43,347 bases of DNA from Euzebyaceae bacterium (GTDB lineage: Bacteria > Actinomycetota > Nitriliruptoria > Euzebyales > Egibacteraceae): the NCBI GenBank assembly GCA_013698135.1, contig JACCVM010000056.1:1-43347 (forward strand), given 5' to 3'. A program made the position numbers and the translations under genes. Under the pieces are notes generated by a model. It worked only from the letters and a program-made list of their open reading frames with translations. It had not been told where the DNA came from and did no database searches. Shown piece after piece: positions 16,834 through 25,067 of this stretch (positions within the stretch are counted from its first letter, which is position 1; every line of letters begins with the position of its first letter).

Positions 16834-18819
16834 CTACACGTCCAGGAAGCGCACGTCGCGGGCGTTGCGCACGATGAAGTCGCGGCGCGCCTCGACGTCG
16901 TCGCCCATCAGCACCGTGAACATCTGGTCGGCGGCGGCGGCGTCATCCATCGTGACCTGCAACAGCGTGCGGCCTGCCCGCTCCATCGTGGTGGTGGCCA
17001 ACTGGTCGGCGTCCATCTCGCCAAGGCCCTTGAAGCGGCTGATGCGCGGGCGCTTGCCGCCGGAGCCGTTGCCGTCGATCTCGGCCAGGATCACGTCACG
17101 TTCCCGGTCGGAGAAGGCGTAGCGGATCTTGTCCTTGGCCTTGGTTCCCGGCGGCTCGATCTGATATAGGGGCGGCTGCGCGATGTAGACGTACCCCGCA
17201 TCGATCAGGTCGCGCATGTGGCGGAACAAGAACGTCAGCACCAGCGTGCGGATGTGAGCGCCGTCGACATCGGCGTCCATCAGCATGACGACGTGGTGGT
17301 AGCGGGCCTTGCTCAGGTCGAAGTCGTCGCCGATCCCGGTGCCGATCGCGGTGATCAACGCCTGGATCTCCTTGTTCTCCAGGATCTTTCCCAGCCGCGC
17401 CTTCTCGACGTTGAGGATCTTGCCCCGAATGGGCAGGACCGCCTGGGTGACCCGGTCGCGGGCCATCTTCGACGACCCGCCCGCCGAGTCGCCCTCGACG
17501 ATGAAGATTTCGCAGCGGCTCGGGTCGTTCGACTGGCAGTCGGCCAGCTTGCCAGGCAGTGCGGTGGACTCCAGCAGCCCTTTGCGACGGGTGAGGTCAC
17601 GAGCGGCGCGGGCCGCCAGACGCGCACGTGCCCCCTGGATCGCCTTGTTGACCACGATCCGGCCCTCGGCAGGATGCTCGTCGAACCAGCTGCGCAGCCG
17701 CTCGTTGCAGGTGCGCTCCACGAAGCTGCGCATCGGCGTGTTGCCCAGCTTGGTCTTCGTCTGCCCCTCGAACTGGGGGTCGGCGAGCTTGACCGACACG
17801 ATGGCGGTCAGACCCTCGCGGATGTCTTCACCGGTCAGCGCCAGGTCCTTCTCCTTGCTGCCGGGGCGCAGCAGGCCTGAGTCCTTCGCGAAGCGGTTCA
17901 CCACGTTGGTCAGGGCCTTCTTGAAGCCCTCCTCGTGGGTGCCGCCCTCGTGGGTGTTGATGGTGTTGGCGAAGGTGTGGATCGACTCGTGGAAGCTGGC
18001 GTTCCACTGCAGCGCGATCTCCACCTCGTGCGGTCCGTCCCCGTTGGACTCGCCCGCGGTGAAGTGCAGGATCGCCGGGTGCAGCGCCTCCTTGCTGTCG
18101 TTGAGGTGCCGCACGAAGTCACGCAGCCCGCCCTCGGCGAGAAACATCGCCGTCCGCGGTTCGCTGGTGTCGGGATCGAGGTGGCGCTCGTCGGTGACCG
18201 AAATCTTCAACCCGGCGGTCAAAAAGGCCGTCTCCCGGAAGCGAGTGGTCAGCGTCTCCCAGCTGTAGTCGGTGCTCTCAAAGACCTGGGCATCGGCCCA
18301 GAAGGTGATCGACGTACCCGTGCCCGACGTTTCGCCCTCCGCTACCACCGCGACGGGCCCGTCAGGGATTCCCCGGCTGAACGTCTGGCGATAGAGCCGC
18401 CCGTCCCGCCGAACTTCAGCTACCAGGCGGCTGGACAGCGCGTTCACCACAGACACGCCGACCCCATGCAGGCCCCCAGAGACCGCGTAGGACTTACCGT
18501 CGAACTTGCCACCGGCGTGCAGGACCGTGAGCACGACCTCCAAGGCGGACTTGTGCAGGGTGGGGTGCTCGTCGACCGGGATGCCGCGGCCGTCGTCGAC
18601 CACCTGCAGGCCCCCGTCGGCCAGGAGCCGCACCTCGATCACGCTGCAGCGACCGGCCATGGCTTCGTCGACGGAGTTGTCAATGACTTCGTAGACCAGA
18701 TGATGCAGACCGCGTGGACCGGTGGAGCCGATGTACATGCCGGGCCGCTTGCGGACCGCCTCCAGTCCTTCCAGGACGGTGATGTCAGCGGCGTCGTACT
18801 CGCCGATTCCAGACTCCAC
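16834..18819 (-). CDS. gyrB: DNA gyrase subunit B
   Basis: 661 aa from GTG 18819. GHKL ATPase domain: YEVIDNSVDEA (E44 catalytic base, N48), DDGRGIPV, GGLHGVGVSVVNALS. Transducer domain, then TOPRIM with IFVEGDSAGGSSK and DADVDGAHIRTL, the metal-binding DxD, and IAQPPLY towards the C-terminus. The short C-terminus without the extra insert of enterobacteria fits actinobacterial GyrB. Starts with GTG and only a weak AGAAAG ribosome site. The 181 bases upstream, up to dciA, contain TATGGT and TACTCT on the minus strand, possible -10 elements with no clear -35. Confidence 0.97.
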   Translation of the reverse strand: MESGIGEYDAADITVLEGLEAVRKRPGMYIGSTGPRGLHHLVYEVIDNSVDEAMAGRCSVIEVRLLADGGLQVVDDGRGIPVDEHPTLHKSALEVVLTVLHAGGKFDGKSYAVSGGLHGVGVSVVNALSSRLVAEVRRDGRLYRQTFSRGIPDGPVAVVAEGETSGTGTSITFWADAQVFESTDYSWETLTTRFRETAFLTAGLKISVTDERHLDPDTSEPRTAMFLAEGGLRDFVRHLNDSKEALHPAILHFTAGESNGDGPHEVEIALQWNASFHESIHTFANTINTHEGGTHEEGFKKALTNVVNRFAKDSGLLRPGSKEKDLALTGEDIREGLTAIVSVKLADPQFEGQTKTKLGNTPMRSFVERTCNERLRSWFDEHPAEGRIVVNKAIQGARARLAARAARDLTRRKGLLESTALPGKLADCQSNDPSRCEIFIVEGDSAGGSSKMARDRVTQAVLPIRGKILNVEKARLGKILENKEIQALITAIGTGIGDDFDLSKARYHHVVMLMDADVDGAHIRTLVLTFLFRHMRDLIDAGYVYIAQPPLYQIEPPGTKAKDKIRYAFSDRERDVILAEIDGNGSGGKRPRISRFKGLGEMDADQLATTTMERAGRTLLQVTMDDAAAADQMFTVLMGDDVEARRDFIVRNARDVRFLDV

Positions 18820-19000
18820 GGGCTACTTTCTGCTGGGCTGCGGGCGGGCGCGAGCAGGCTCTGCGATCAACGCGTGCGTCGCCGGAAAATGCTTCAGCGC
18901 GGCCGTGCCATGAGGCGGCCTGTTCTCCTTGTTAGAGTACCATAGCCGCAGCCTGCGTCCCAGACAGGCGCAGGCGGCGTTTGCGCTGGTCAACGCGTTA

Positions 19001-19351
19001 TCACTTCGAGGTCAATCGGCCGGTGGTCACCGTGACCTTCGTCACCTCCCCAGCGCCGAGCACCGCGTTGGCCCGCGCCAGCAGCTCAGGTGCCAGAAAG
19101 CCGACCTGCGTGGCCCAGGCCGACGACACCGCACGGAGCACCAGGACCCCGCCGGCGAGGCGCACCGGCTCGACGTGGCGGGCCAGCTGGTCACCGGCGA
19201 TCTCGTCCCAATGTTGATGGACTCGAGCCCCTCGCAGCCGGGCTTGCCAGCCCCGGCGACCGCTGATCAACCCCAGCAGGGCACCCACGCCCTCGGGCTC
19301 TGGGCCCTGGATCCGGCGGTCGGGGTCGCTGGGATCGCTCAGCCGGCTCAT
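19001..19351 (-). CDS. dciA: DciA-like protein (DUF721)
   Basis: 116 aa; its ATG overlaps the recF stop (ATGA). The DUF721 domain is visible: WDEIAGDQLARHVEPVRL followed by LAGGVLVLRAVSSAWATQVGFLAPELLAR, a basic, KH-like fold. DciA loads the replicative helicase DnaB in bacteria lacking DnaC or DnaI, and in actinobacteria it is the gene after recF (Rv0004 in M. tuberculosis). It completes the initiation cluster dnaA-dnaN-recF-dciA before gyrB. Short but fully typical of the family. Confidence 0.9.
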   Translation of the reverse strand: MSRLSDPSDPDRRIQGPEPEGVGALLGLISGRRGWQARLRGARVHQHWDEIAGDQLARHVEPVRLAGGVLVLRAVSSAWATQVGFLAPELLARANAVLGAGEVTKVTVTTGRLTSK

Positions 19352-20532
19352 GGTGTCGTCACCGGTTCTACCGTGCCTTCGTGCACTAGATGCCGAGGGC
19401 CTGCCAACGGCACGTCGGCGTCCACCGCGGCGGTCACGATCACTTGCTCGAAGGCCTCGCAGCGCTCTGCCAGACGGCGCCGGCGCGGCTCGTCGAGCTC
19501 GGCGAACACGTCGTCGAGCAGCACCACCGGTTCTTCCCCGACGTCGTGGAGCACCCTGATGCTGGCCAGCCGCAGGGCAAGGGCCAGCGACCAGGTCTCC
19601 CCGTGGCTGGCGTAGCCCTTCGCCGGCATGCCATTGAGCGCCAGCGCCAGCTCGTCACGATGGGGACCGGCCAGCGTCACTCCCCGCTCGCGCTCGGCTT
19701 CGGCCACCAGGGCCAACCCTTCCCGTAGCTCGCTGGCCAGCGCCGCCGGGTCCGGCACACCGCAACCCGGTGTGGCCTCCACCCGCCGTCCGGTCGACAG
19801 CTCGTAGGCGAGCTGCAGATGACCCCGGGCCTCGCGTAGCGGAGAGGCGGCAACCAGATCGCGGTAGGCGGTGTCGGCCGGACCGGCCAGCGCGTGCACC
19901 ACCGCGATCCTTGCGGCCAGCAGGGTCGCCCCCGCCGACACCAGCGATTCGGTCCAGGTCGGCAGGGTCTGCTCGAGACGACCCCGCCCCCCCGTCCGGT
20001 GCTGGCGCAGGAGTGTGTTGCGCTGGCGCAGCACCCGCTCGTACTCGGAGCGAGCCGCCAGATACGCCGGTCGTCGCTGCGCCAGCAGCTCGTCGAGGAA
20101 GCGCCGACGGTCTGCCGGGTCCCCGCGGACCAGGCCGAGGTCCTCGGGCGCGAACAGGATGCTACGGATCTGGCCGATCGCGTCGCGCACCCGCGGTTGG
20201 GGTTGCCCGTTGAGCCGCGCGCGGTTGCGCCCGCCCAGGCGCAGCTCCAGCTCCACGGTCAGGGCACGTCCCTTGGCTGCGGGTTCGGCGGATCCGCCAG
20301 TGTCGGTGCGAGCGACGGCCCGCACCACCGCCGCCTCGGCGCCCACTCGGACCAGCGGCGCGTCCGCGGCGACACGGTGACTGCTACCGATCGCCAGATA
20401 GTGCACCGCTTCCAGCAGGTTGGTCTTGCCCTGCGCATTGGGACCGACCAGCACGCTCATCCCGGGACCAAGGCTCAACGTGGCGGCGGTGTAGGAGCGG
20501 AAGTCGACGAGCTCCAGGCGCTCGAGAAACAC
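19348..20532 (-). CDS. recF: DNA replication and repair protein RecF
   Basis: 394 aa from GTG 20532, six bases after the dnaN stop. SMC/ABC-type ATPase: starts LERLELVDFRSYTAATL, Walker A VGPNAQGKTNLLEAV, family block FAPEDLGLVRGDPADRRRFLDELL, signature region TWSLALALRLASIRVL and Walker B VVLLDDVFAELD. RecF with RecO and RecR loads RecA on gapped DNA at stalled forks. Order dnaA-dnaN-recF-dciA-gyrB is the ancestral bacterial arrangement. Confidence 0.97.
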   Translation of the reverse strand: MFLERLELVDFRSYTAATLSLGPGMSVLVGPNAQGKTNLLEAVHYLAIGSSHRVAADAPLVRVGAEAAVVRAVARTDTGGSAEPAAKGRALTVELELRLGGRNRARLNGQPQPRVRDAIGQIRSILFAPEDLGLVRGDPADRRRFLDELLAQRRPAYLAARSEYERVLRQRNTLLRQHRTGGRGRLEQTLPTWTESLVSAGATLLAARIAVVHALAGPADTAYRDLVAASPLREARGHLQLAYELSTGRRVEATPGCGVPDPAALASELREGLALVAEAERERGVTLAGPHRDELALALNGMPAKGYASHGETWSLALALRLASIRVLHDVGEEPVVLLDDVFAELDEPRRRRLAERCEAFEQVIVTAAVDADVPLAGPRHLVHEGTVEPVTTP

Positions 20533-20538
20533 TCCGCG

Positions 20539-21666
20539 CTAGACGCGCACCGGCATCAGCAGGTAGAGGAAGTCCGGCGCCGGAGGCTCATCCTCGCCCT
20601 GTGCGGCGGGCGCCGGCCGCAGCACCGCCGGTTTGAGCTCGTCGCGGAACTCCAGCACGACCCGCTCGCTGCCGGCCGCGTCCAACCCGTCGGTTAGGTA
20701 GCGCGGATTGAACGCGATCTGCAATGGCTCGCCCTCCAGCTGGCCCGGCATCGACTCCTCGGCCTGTCCCACCTCACCGCTGCCGGCCGTCACCCGCACC
20801 GAGTCCGCTGTCAGGTGCAGCGTCACGGGCGTGGCGGTGGTGTTGGCGTCACCGACCACCGCCACACGCTTGGCCACCTCCATCAGCTCGGCGCGGTCGA
20901 CCAGCAGCCGGCGCTCTGACCCAGCGGGGATCAGCTGGCGGACATCCGGAAACTTGCCCTCAATGAGACGGCTAGTGAGGCGCCGGTCGCCGAATGCGAA
21001 GGTCACCTGACCGGCTTCCAGCAGCAGACGCACCTCGCTGCCGAGCAGCTCGGCGGAGCGGCGAGCTTCTTCCAGGGCGCGCCGCGGCACCAGCACCGTG
21101 CGCTCGGTCCCCTGATCCCAGGGCACGGTGCGCACCGCGAGGCGATACGAATCGGTCGCCGAGGCGGTCAACCCCTGCGTCGTCGCCTCCAGCTGCACGC
21201 CGGTCAGCACGGGGCGGGCATCATCGGCGCTGGCGGCGCGCGCCACCTGGGCCACGGTGCGGGCGAACTCCTCGGCTTTCATCACGGCGGTAACCGCGTC
21301 GGGCCCCGGCTCGGGCAGGGACGGGAAGTCCTCGGCGGGCATCAGCCGCAGGTCGAACTGCGCGCGGCCACAAGCGAGGTGCAGTCGTTCCCTAGCGGCC
21401 TCGGCGGACACCGCGGCGTTGGGAAGGCTGCGGACCACATCGCCCAGCAGCCGGCCGGGGACGAGCGCAACACCGTCGGACTCGGCCTGCACCGGGATGG
21501 ACAGCTCGCTGGCCATCTCCAGATCGGTCGACGACAGCACCAGGCGGTCACCGCTGACCTCCAGGCGCACGCCGGACAACGCCGGCAGCGTGGCTCGGGC
21601 ACCGACCGTGCGTAGCGCCCACGCGGCAGCGTCGGCGAACTCGCCGCGTTCTGCCCGAAACTTCAT
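20539..21666 (-). CDS. dnaN: DNA polymerase III beta clamp
   Basis: 375 aa from ATG 21666, preceded by GGAGGAG four bases upstream, the best ribosome site in the cluster; an upstream in-frame start is possible but has no support. The protein begins MKFRAERGEFADAAAWA and shows the three-domain clamp pattern: LPALSGVRLEV, then PVLTGVQLEA of domain 2, FPDVRQLIPAG, and the C-terminal DFLYLLMPVRV, the family's typical ending (YLLMPVR). The clamp tethers polymerase to DNA. It is downstream of the candidate origin. Confidence 0.97.
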   Translation of the reverse strand: MKFRAERGEFADAAAWALRTVGARATLPALSGVRLEVSGDRLVLSSTDLEMASELSIPVQAESDGVALVPGRLLGDVVRSLPNAAVSAEAARERLHLACGRAQFDLRLMPAEDFPSLPEPGPDAVTAVMKAEEFARTVAQVARAASADDARPVLTGVQLEATTQGLTASATDSYRLAVRTVPWDQGTERTVLVPRRALEEARRSAELLGSEVRLLLEAGQVTFAFGDRRLTSRLIEGKFPDVRQLIPAGSERRLLVDRAELMEVAKRVAVVGDANTTATPVTLHLTADSVRVTAGSGEVGQAEESMPGQLEGEPLQIAFNPRYLTDGLDAAGSERVVLEFRDELKPAVLRPAPAAQGEDEPPAPDFLYLLMPVRV

Positions 21667-22027
21667 GTGCTCCTCCGCATCCGGTGGCCGACCGCTTCGC
21701 TCCATGAGGACATGGCCCAGTGTCCTGCCGCTTCGCTGGCTGCGGACAGGCTCGGGTTTCCCACCGAGCAGGACGCGCCCGGCTTTGAAAGGCTGTTGTC
21801 TTTATCCAAACCATCGACGTCGTCGGGGAGGCGCCAGGCTGTTGACAACACCTGTTGTGCCTGGTCATCGCGTTGTTGGCACTGTGGGAGCACTGTGGGC
21901 GGCGTGGGGGTGAGGGTGTGGGCCACCGCCACGTTGTCCACCTCCACGCGAACTACAGCGTTGCAACTGCGAGCAAACGCTGGTTGTGCCCATCCTGTCC
22001 ACGGGCTTGTCCCGTCGCTGTCCACAG
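21667..22027. other. Candidate oriC: dnaA-dnaN intergenic region with DnaA-box-like 9-mers
   Basis: 361 bases with no gene, at the position of oriC in streptomycetes and mycobacteria. Five same-strand 9-mers resemble TTGTCCACA/TTATCCACA: TTATCCAAA (21802-21810), TTGTCCACC (21934-21942), CTGTCCACG (21995-22003), TTGTCCCGT (22007-22015) and CTGTCCACA (22018-22026, ending next to the dnaA stop). The last three are spaced 12 and 11 bases apart, about one helical turn. TGTTGACAACACCTGTTGTG near 21840 is a further candidate. Only one somewhat AT-richer stretch (about 21785-21812) could be the unwinding element. None of the boxes is a perfect consensus copy. Confidence 0.65.
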
Positions 22028-23437
22028 TCAACGAGCCTGCCGCGCACTGGTCTTGACCCGGCTTGTCAGCTCTTGCACTTGCTCGTAGATCGCGGGGCGC
22101 TCCTTCATGAGGCCACTGATCTTGGAGTTGGCATGCATCACGGTGGTGTGGTCGCGGCCGCCGAAGGCTTGCCCGATCTTGGGCAGGGACAGGTCGGTGA
22201 GCTCGCGCGTCAGGTACATGGCGATCTGGCGGGCGGTCACCAGCTGGCGGGTGCGGTTTGGCGAGCACAGGTCGTCAAGGGTCAACCCGAAGTAGGTGGC
22301 GGTCTCGGTCATGATCAGGCTCACCGAGATCTCGGAGTTGCCGCCGTCGGGGAAGAGATCTTTGAGCACGACCTGTGCCATGTGCAGCGTCACCTCCGTC
22401 TGCTGCAGGCTGCCCGCGGCGGTGACGCGGATCAACGCGCCCTCCAGCTCCCTGATGTTGGACTGGATCCGGCTGGCGATGAGCTCCAGGACGTCGTCGG
22501 GGACCGGGAGGCGGTCCTGCCCCGACTTCTTGCGCAGGATGGCCAGCCGGGTCTCCAGGTCTGGTGGCTGGATGTCGGTGATCAGCCCCCACTCGAAGCG
22601 AGTGCGCAGGCGGTCCTCGAGCTGGCCAATCTGCTTGGGCGGTCGGTCCGAGGAGATGACGATCTGCTTCTGCGCGTTGTGCAGCGTGTTGAAGGTGTGG
22701 AAGAACTCCTCCTGGGTGCGTTCGCGCGTGGCCAGGAACTGGATGTCGTCGATGAGCAACACGTCGACGTCGCGGTAACGACGCTGGAAGGCCACCTGCC
22801 GCCGGTTGCTGATGGCGTCGATGAACTCGTTGGTGAACTGCTCAGTGGTGACGTAGCGGACTTTGAGGCGCGGATACAGGTGGGTCGCGTAGTGGCCGAC
22901 CGCTTGCAGCAGGTGCGTCTTGCCCAGTCCGGCGCTGCCGTAGATGAACAGCGGGTTGTAGGCCTTGGCCGGCGCTTCTGCGACAGCGAAGGCGGCGGCG
23001 TGCGCAAAGCGGTTGCTGGCGCCGATGACGAAGCGGTCGAAGGTGTACTTCTCGTTCAGGGCGCTGTCGCGCTCCGGTGCCGACCGGGGGAAGGCCTCCG
23101 GCGCCCAGGCCTTGCGCTCGACCTGGAGATCCGGGAGTTCGGCCACATCCACGGGCGTCGGTTGCGGATCCGGGCGAACCGTAACCACGACGTGCAGCGC
23201 CCGCCCGGCCGCCTTGGTGACAGCGCTGCGCAGCGCCGGGCCGTAGCGGGTGTCCAGCTGTTCGCGGGCGAAGCTGTGCGGTGCGGCCAGCACGACCGTG
23301 TCCTGGTCGAAGCCCACAGGTCGGGTTTCGTCCAGCCACGCCCGTAGCGCGGCCCCCGTGAGGGTGTCCTGCAGATCGGCGAGGGACCGGGTCCAGAGGT
23401 CGTCCAAGTCGATGACCATGACCATGCTGTCTGGCAC
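22028..23437 (-). CDS. dnaA: Chromosomal replication initiator DnaA
   Basis: 469 aa from GTG 23437, chosen because AAGGAG lies six bases upstream and domain I (LDDLWTRSLADLQ) follows at once; the frame is open for another 212 codons upstream but those residues show no DnaA pattern. Domain II linker is short. Domain III: Walker A GSAGLGKTHLLQA, Walker B DVLLIDDIQFL, arginine-finger region SSDRPPKQI and LRTRFEWGL. Domain IV: KIGQAFGGRDHTTVMHANSKI, the DNA-binding signature. It binds DnaA boxes and opens the origin. It probably autoregulates through the boxes 26-57 bases upstream of its start. Confidence 0.97.
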   Translation of the reverse strand: MPDSMVMVIDLDDLWTRSLADLQDTLTGAALRAWLDETRPVGFDQDTVVLAAPHSFAREQLDTRYGPALRSAVTKAAGRALHVVVTVRPDPQPTPVDVAELPDLQVERKAWAPEAFPRSAPERDSALNEKYTFDRFVIGASNRFAHAAAFAVAEAPAKAYNPLFIYGSAGLGKTHLLQAVGHYATHLYPRLKVRYVTTEQFTNEFIDAISNRRQVAFQRRYRDVDVLLIDDIQFLATRERTQEEFFHTFNTLHNAQKQIVISSDRPPKQIGQLEDRLRTRFEWGLITDIQPPDLETRLAILRKKSGQDRLPVPDDVLELIASRIQSNIRELEGALIRVTAAGSLQQTEVTLHMAQVVLKDLFPDGGNSEISVSLIMTETATYFGLTLDDLCSPNRTRQLVTARQIAMYLTRELTDLSLPKIGQAFGGRDHTTVMHANSKISGLMKERPAIYEQVQELTSRVKTSARQAR

Positions 23438-23462
23438 CGGGATCTCCTTGACGATCGAAGGG

Positions 23463-23494
23463 TTTTCCACAACACCCTCCACAGTTGTGGAAGG
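23463..23494 (-). promoter_or_regulatory. DnaA-box-like sites upstream of dnaA
   Basis: TTTTCCACA (23463-23471), CCCTCCACA (23475-23483) and, on the other strand, CCTTCCACA (23486-23494). The last two form the 14-base palindrome TCCACAGTTGTGGA. A further TAGTCCACA is at 23552-23560, one base from consensus. The block is 26 to 57 bases before the dnaA start codon, where autoregulatory boxes are expected, or it may be a second part of a bipartite origin. Confidence 0.55.
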
Positions 23495-23879
23495 GCGTTG
23501 CTTCCTAGGGGTGACCGGGACATCGGGTGGGATGGCCCTCGCGGGCGCACGTAGTCCACACAACACCAGGGAAGCGGTGATCCTCTCGGCGGCGTCTGTA
23601 CCACTGCTGGACATCGCTCGATGCCCGCCCAGGCCCGATGATCCTCGCGCACGCTGTATAGCGATCCCGGCAGCACCGGTGCTCAACGCCCGCAGCGACC
23701 CCTGCCGCCGAGCTCCCGCCCAACGCTGGTACCTGAGCCCCGACCCATCGCACAAGTCTTCGAAAGCGGCTGGGAACGCCATCCGGCTCGGGACGTTGGG
23801 AGTATAGGCACCGTCGAAATCGAGTGGCAAGGTCATGTCCACAGGTGTCGCAACGGGGTTCCCCCCGGCTTGTCGCCGG

Positions 23880-23910
23880 CTGACGGCGCCGGCGGCGGTC
23901 GCGGTACAGT
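23880..23910 (+). promoter_or_regulatory. Candidate rpmH promoter
   Basis: CTGACG (23880-23885) and TACAGT (23905-23910), 19 bases apart, resemble vegetative -35 and -10 elements. They would give rpmH a leader of about 175 bases, as long leaders are usual for rpmH. One mismatch in the -35 and the wide spacing limit confidence. Confidence 0.35.
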
Positions 23911-24090
23911 GTTCGGTTGGGAGACGGGCGTGTGTCGCCGGAAGCCTTGCGCGACATCGGTCGACGGCCGCGCCGACTGGCGCCAGGGCCGTGACCAGCC
24001 AAGGGACCGCGCACCGTCGCCCGCAAATTGGTGCGTTCGGGTGGCCCACCCGGCGCCACCGGGCAGCCACCAACAGTGGGGATCGAGATC

Positions 24091-24225
24091 ATGAAGCGCA
24101 CCTTCCAACCGAACATCCGCCGGCGCAAGCGCAAGCATGGCTTCACGCACCGCATGCGCACGCGGGCCGGTCAAACCATCATCAAGCGGCGGCGGGCAAA
24201 GGGCCGCAAGCGGTTGACGGCCTGA
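24091..24225 (+). CDS. rpmH: 50S ribosomal protein L34
   Basis: 44 aa from ATG 24091: MKRTFQPNIRRRKRKHGF, then RMRTRAGQ and IIKRRRAKGRKRL, the complete L34 signature at its usual length. L34 is a late-assembling protein of the large subunit. It opens the plus-strand run rpmH-rnpA-yidD-yidC-jag-rsmG-parA-parB, divergent from dnaA. It lies wholly inside an open frame that continues into rnpA. Confidence 0.98.
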   Translation: MKRTFQPNIRRRKRKHGFTHRMRTRAGQTIIKRRRAKGRKRLTA

Positions 24226-24392
24226 ACAACCCCGAGGGCGGCGCCGAGCTGGGCAGCGCGCGGCCGGTTGCGCGCGGTCCCGTTGTCGGGCGGGCGGACG
24301 CAGTCGGCGCGCACCTTGCGGACCGGGGGCTGCGCCAGGGCGGCGGGCCTCCTATCGTGGGCGGACCGGCACGGCGCGTGCCGCCACCGCCC

Positions 24393-24773
24393 ATGCTCCC
24401 TTCTCGACTCCACCGCAGCAACGACATCCGGGCCGTGCTCACGGGCCGGAACGTGGTGCACGGTGCGGATGTGGTCGTCCACGCCACCGGGCGGACGGGA
24501 TCTGGAGATGCTCGCGGCGGTGGACCCAGGCGCGGTACCGGCCTCGACGTGACACGGGTGGCGGTGGTGGCCGGGCGCAAGGTGGGTGGGGCCGTGCAAC
24601 GCAACCGGGCCAAGCGGCGCCTACGGGCGGCCCTGGCGGGCGGAACGCTTCCTGCGGGGCTCGACGTGGTGGTTGTCGCCCGCGGCGGCGTGCTGACCGC
24701 TGATTTCACGTCACTGCAGGCCGAGCTGGCAGGACTTGTCAAGCGCGCCGCATCCCGGATTCCGACCCCATGA
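24393..24773 (+). CDS. rnpA: Ribonuclease P protein component
   Basis: 126 aa from ATG 24393; GTG 24378 would add five residues, and neither has a good ribosome site. Starts MLPSRLHRSNDIRAVLTG, the family opening (LKxxxxF-type strand), contains VAVVAGRKVGGAVQRNRAKRRLRAAL with the conserved RNR RNA-binding helix, and ends in a strand-helix pair (LDVVVVARG). It is the basic protein that helps the catalytic RNase P RNA mature tRNA 5' ends. The stop overlaps the yidD ATG (ATGA). The frame is open upstream through rpmH to 23835. Confidence 0.93.
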   Translation: MLPSRLHRSNDIRAVLTGRNVVHGADVVVHATGRTGSGDARGGGPRRGTGLDVTRVAVVAGRKVGGAVQRNRAKRRLRAALAGGTLPAGLDVVVVARGGVLTADFTSLQAELAGLVKRAASRIPTP

Positions 24774-25051
24774 CTCGCTGGCGAAGTCGTCGTCGAGCAC
24801 CGTGGCCTTCTCCCCTGGCTTGGCTGCTCACGCTGCTCGTCCAGGCCTACCGAGCTATCCCCAAACCTGGCTCCGACGTCTGCCGCTTCCTGCCAAGCTG
24901 CTCGCAATACGCCCTGGACGCCCTGGCGGCGCACGGGGGGCTACGCGGCGGCTGGCTGATCCTGCGCCGGCTCGCCCGTTGCCATCCCTTCCACCCCGGC
25001 GGGGTGGACCCGGTGCCGTCGCCGACCGGCGGCGGACCAACGCTGATCTAA
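24770..25051 (+). CDS. yidD: Membrane protein insertion efficiency factor YidD
   Basis: 93 aa; its ATG overlaps the rnpA stop. Contains the whole UPF0161 signature: CRFLPSCSQYALDALAAHG, GGWLILRRLARCHPFHPGG and DPVPSP, with an amphipathic/hydrophobic helix before it. YidD is a peripheral membrane protein that assists YidC-dependent insertion, and is encoded between rnpA and yidC in most bacteria. Confidence 0.96.
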   Translation: MTRWRSRRRAPWPSPLAWLLTLLVQAYRAIPKPGSDVCRFLPSCSQYALDALAAHGGLRGGWLILRRLARCHPFHPGGVDPVPSPTGGGPTLI

Positions 25052-25067
25052 GAGGAGACAACCGCGC

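Larger units (their letters stand above)
23438..24090. other. dnaA-rpmH divergent intergenic region
   Basis: 653 bases between the dnaA and rpmH starts. Holds the DnaA-box-like sites near dnaA (23463-23560), another ATGTCCACA at 23835-23843, and a candidate rpmH promoter. Both the dnaA frame (minus) and the rnpA frame (plus) stay open through much of it, but the translated residues show no family pattern and are best explained by GC-rich composition. No other gene is supported. Confidence 0.6.

Noticed and set aside
18820..19000. Short ATG frame (MARPR) upstream of gyrB as a leader peptide
   Set aside because: Five codons, poor spacing from the AAGGAG, no amino-acid bias that would suggest attenuation.
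23438..24073. N-terminal extension of DnaA by 212 residues
   Set aside because: No ribosome site, no similarity pattern, and it would overlap the rpmH promoter region; GTG 23437 has AAGGAG and leads directly into domain I.
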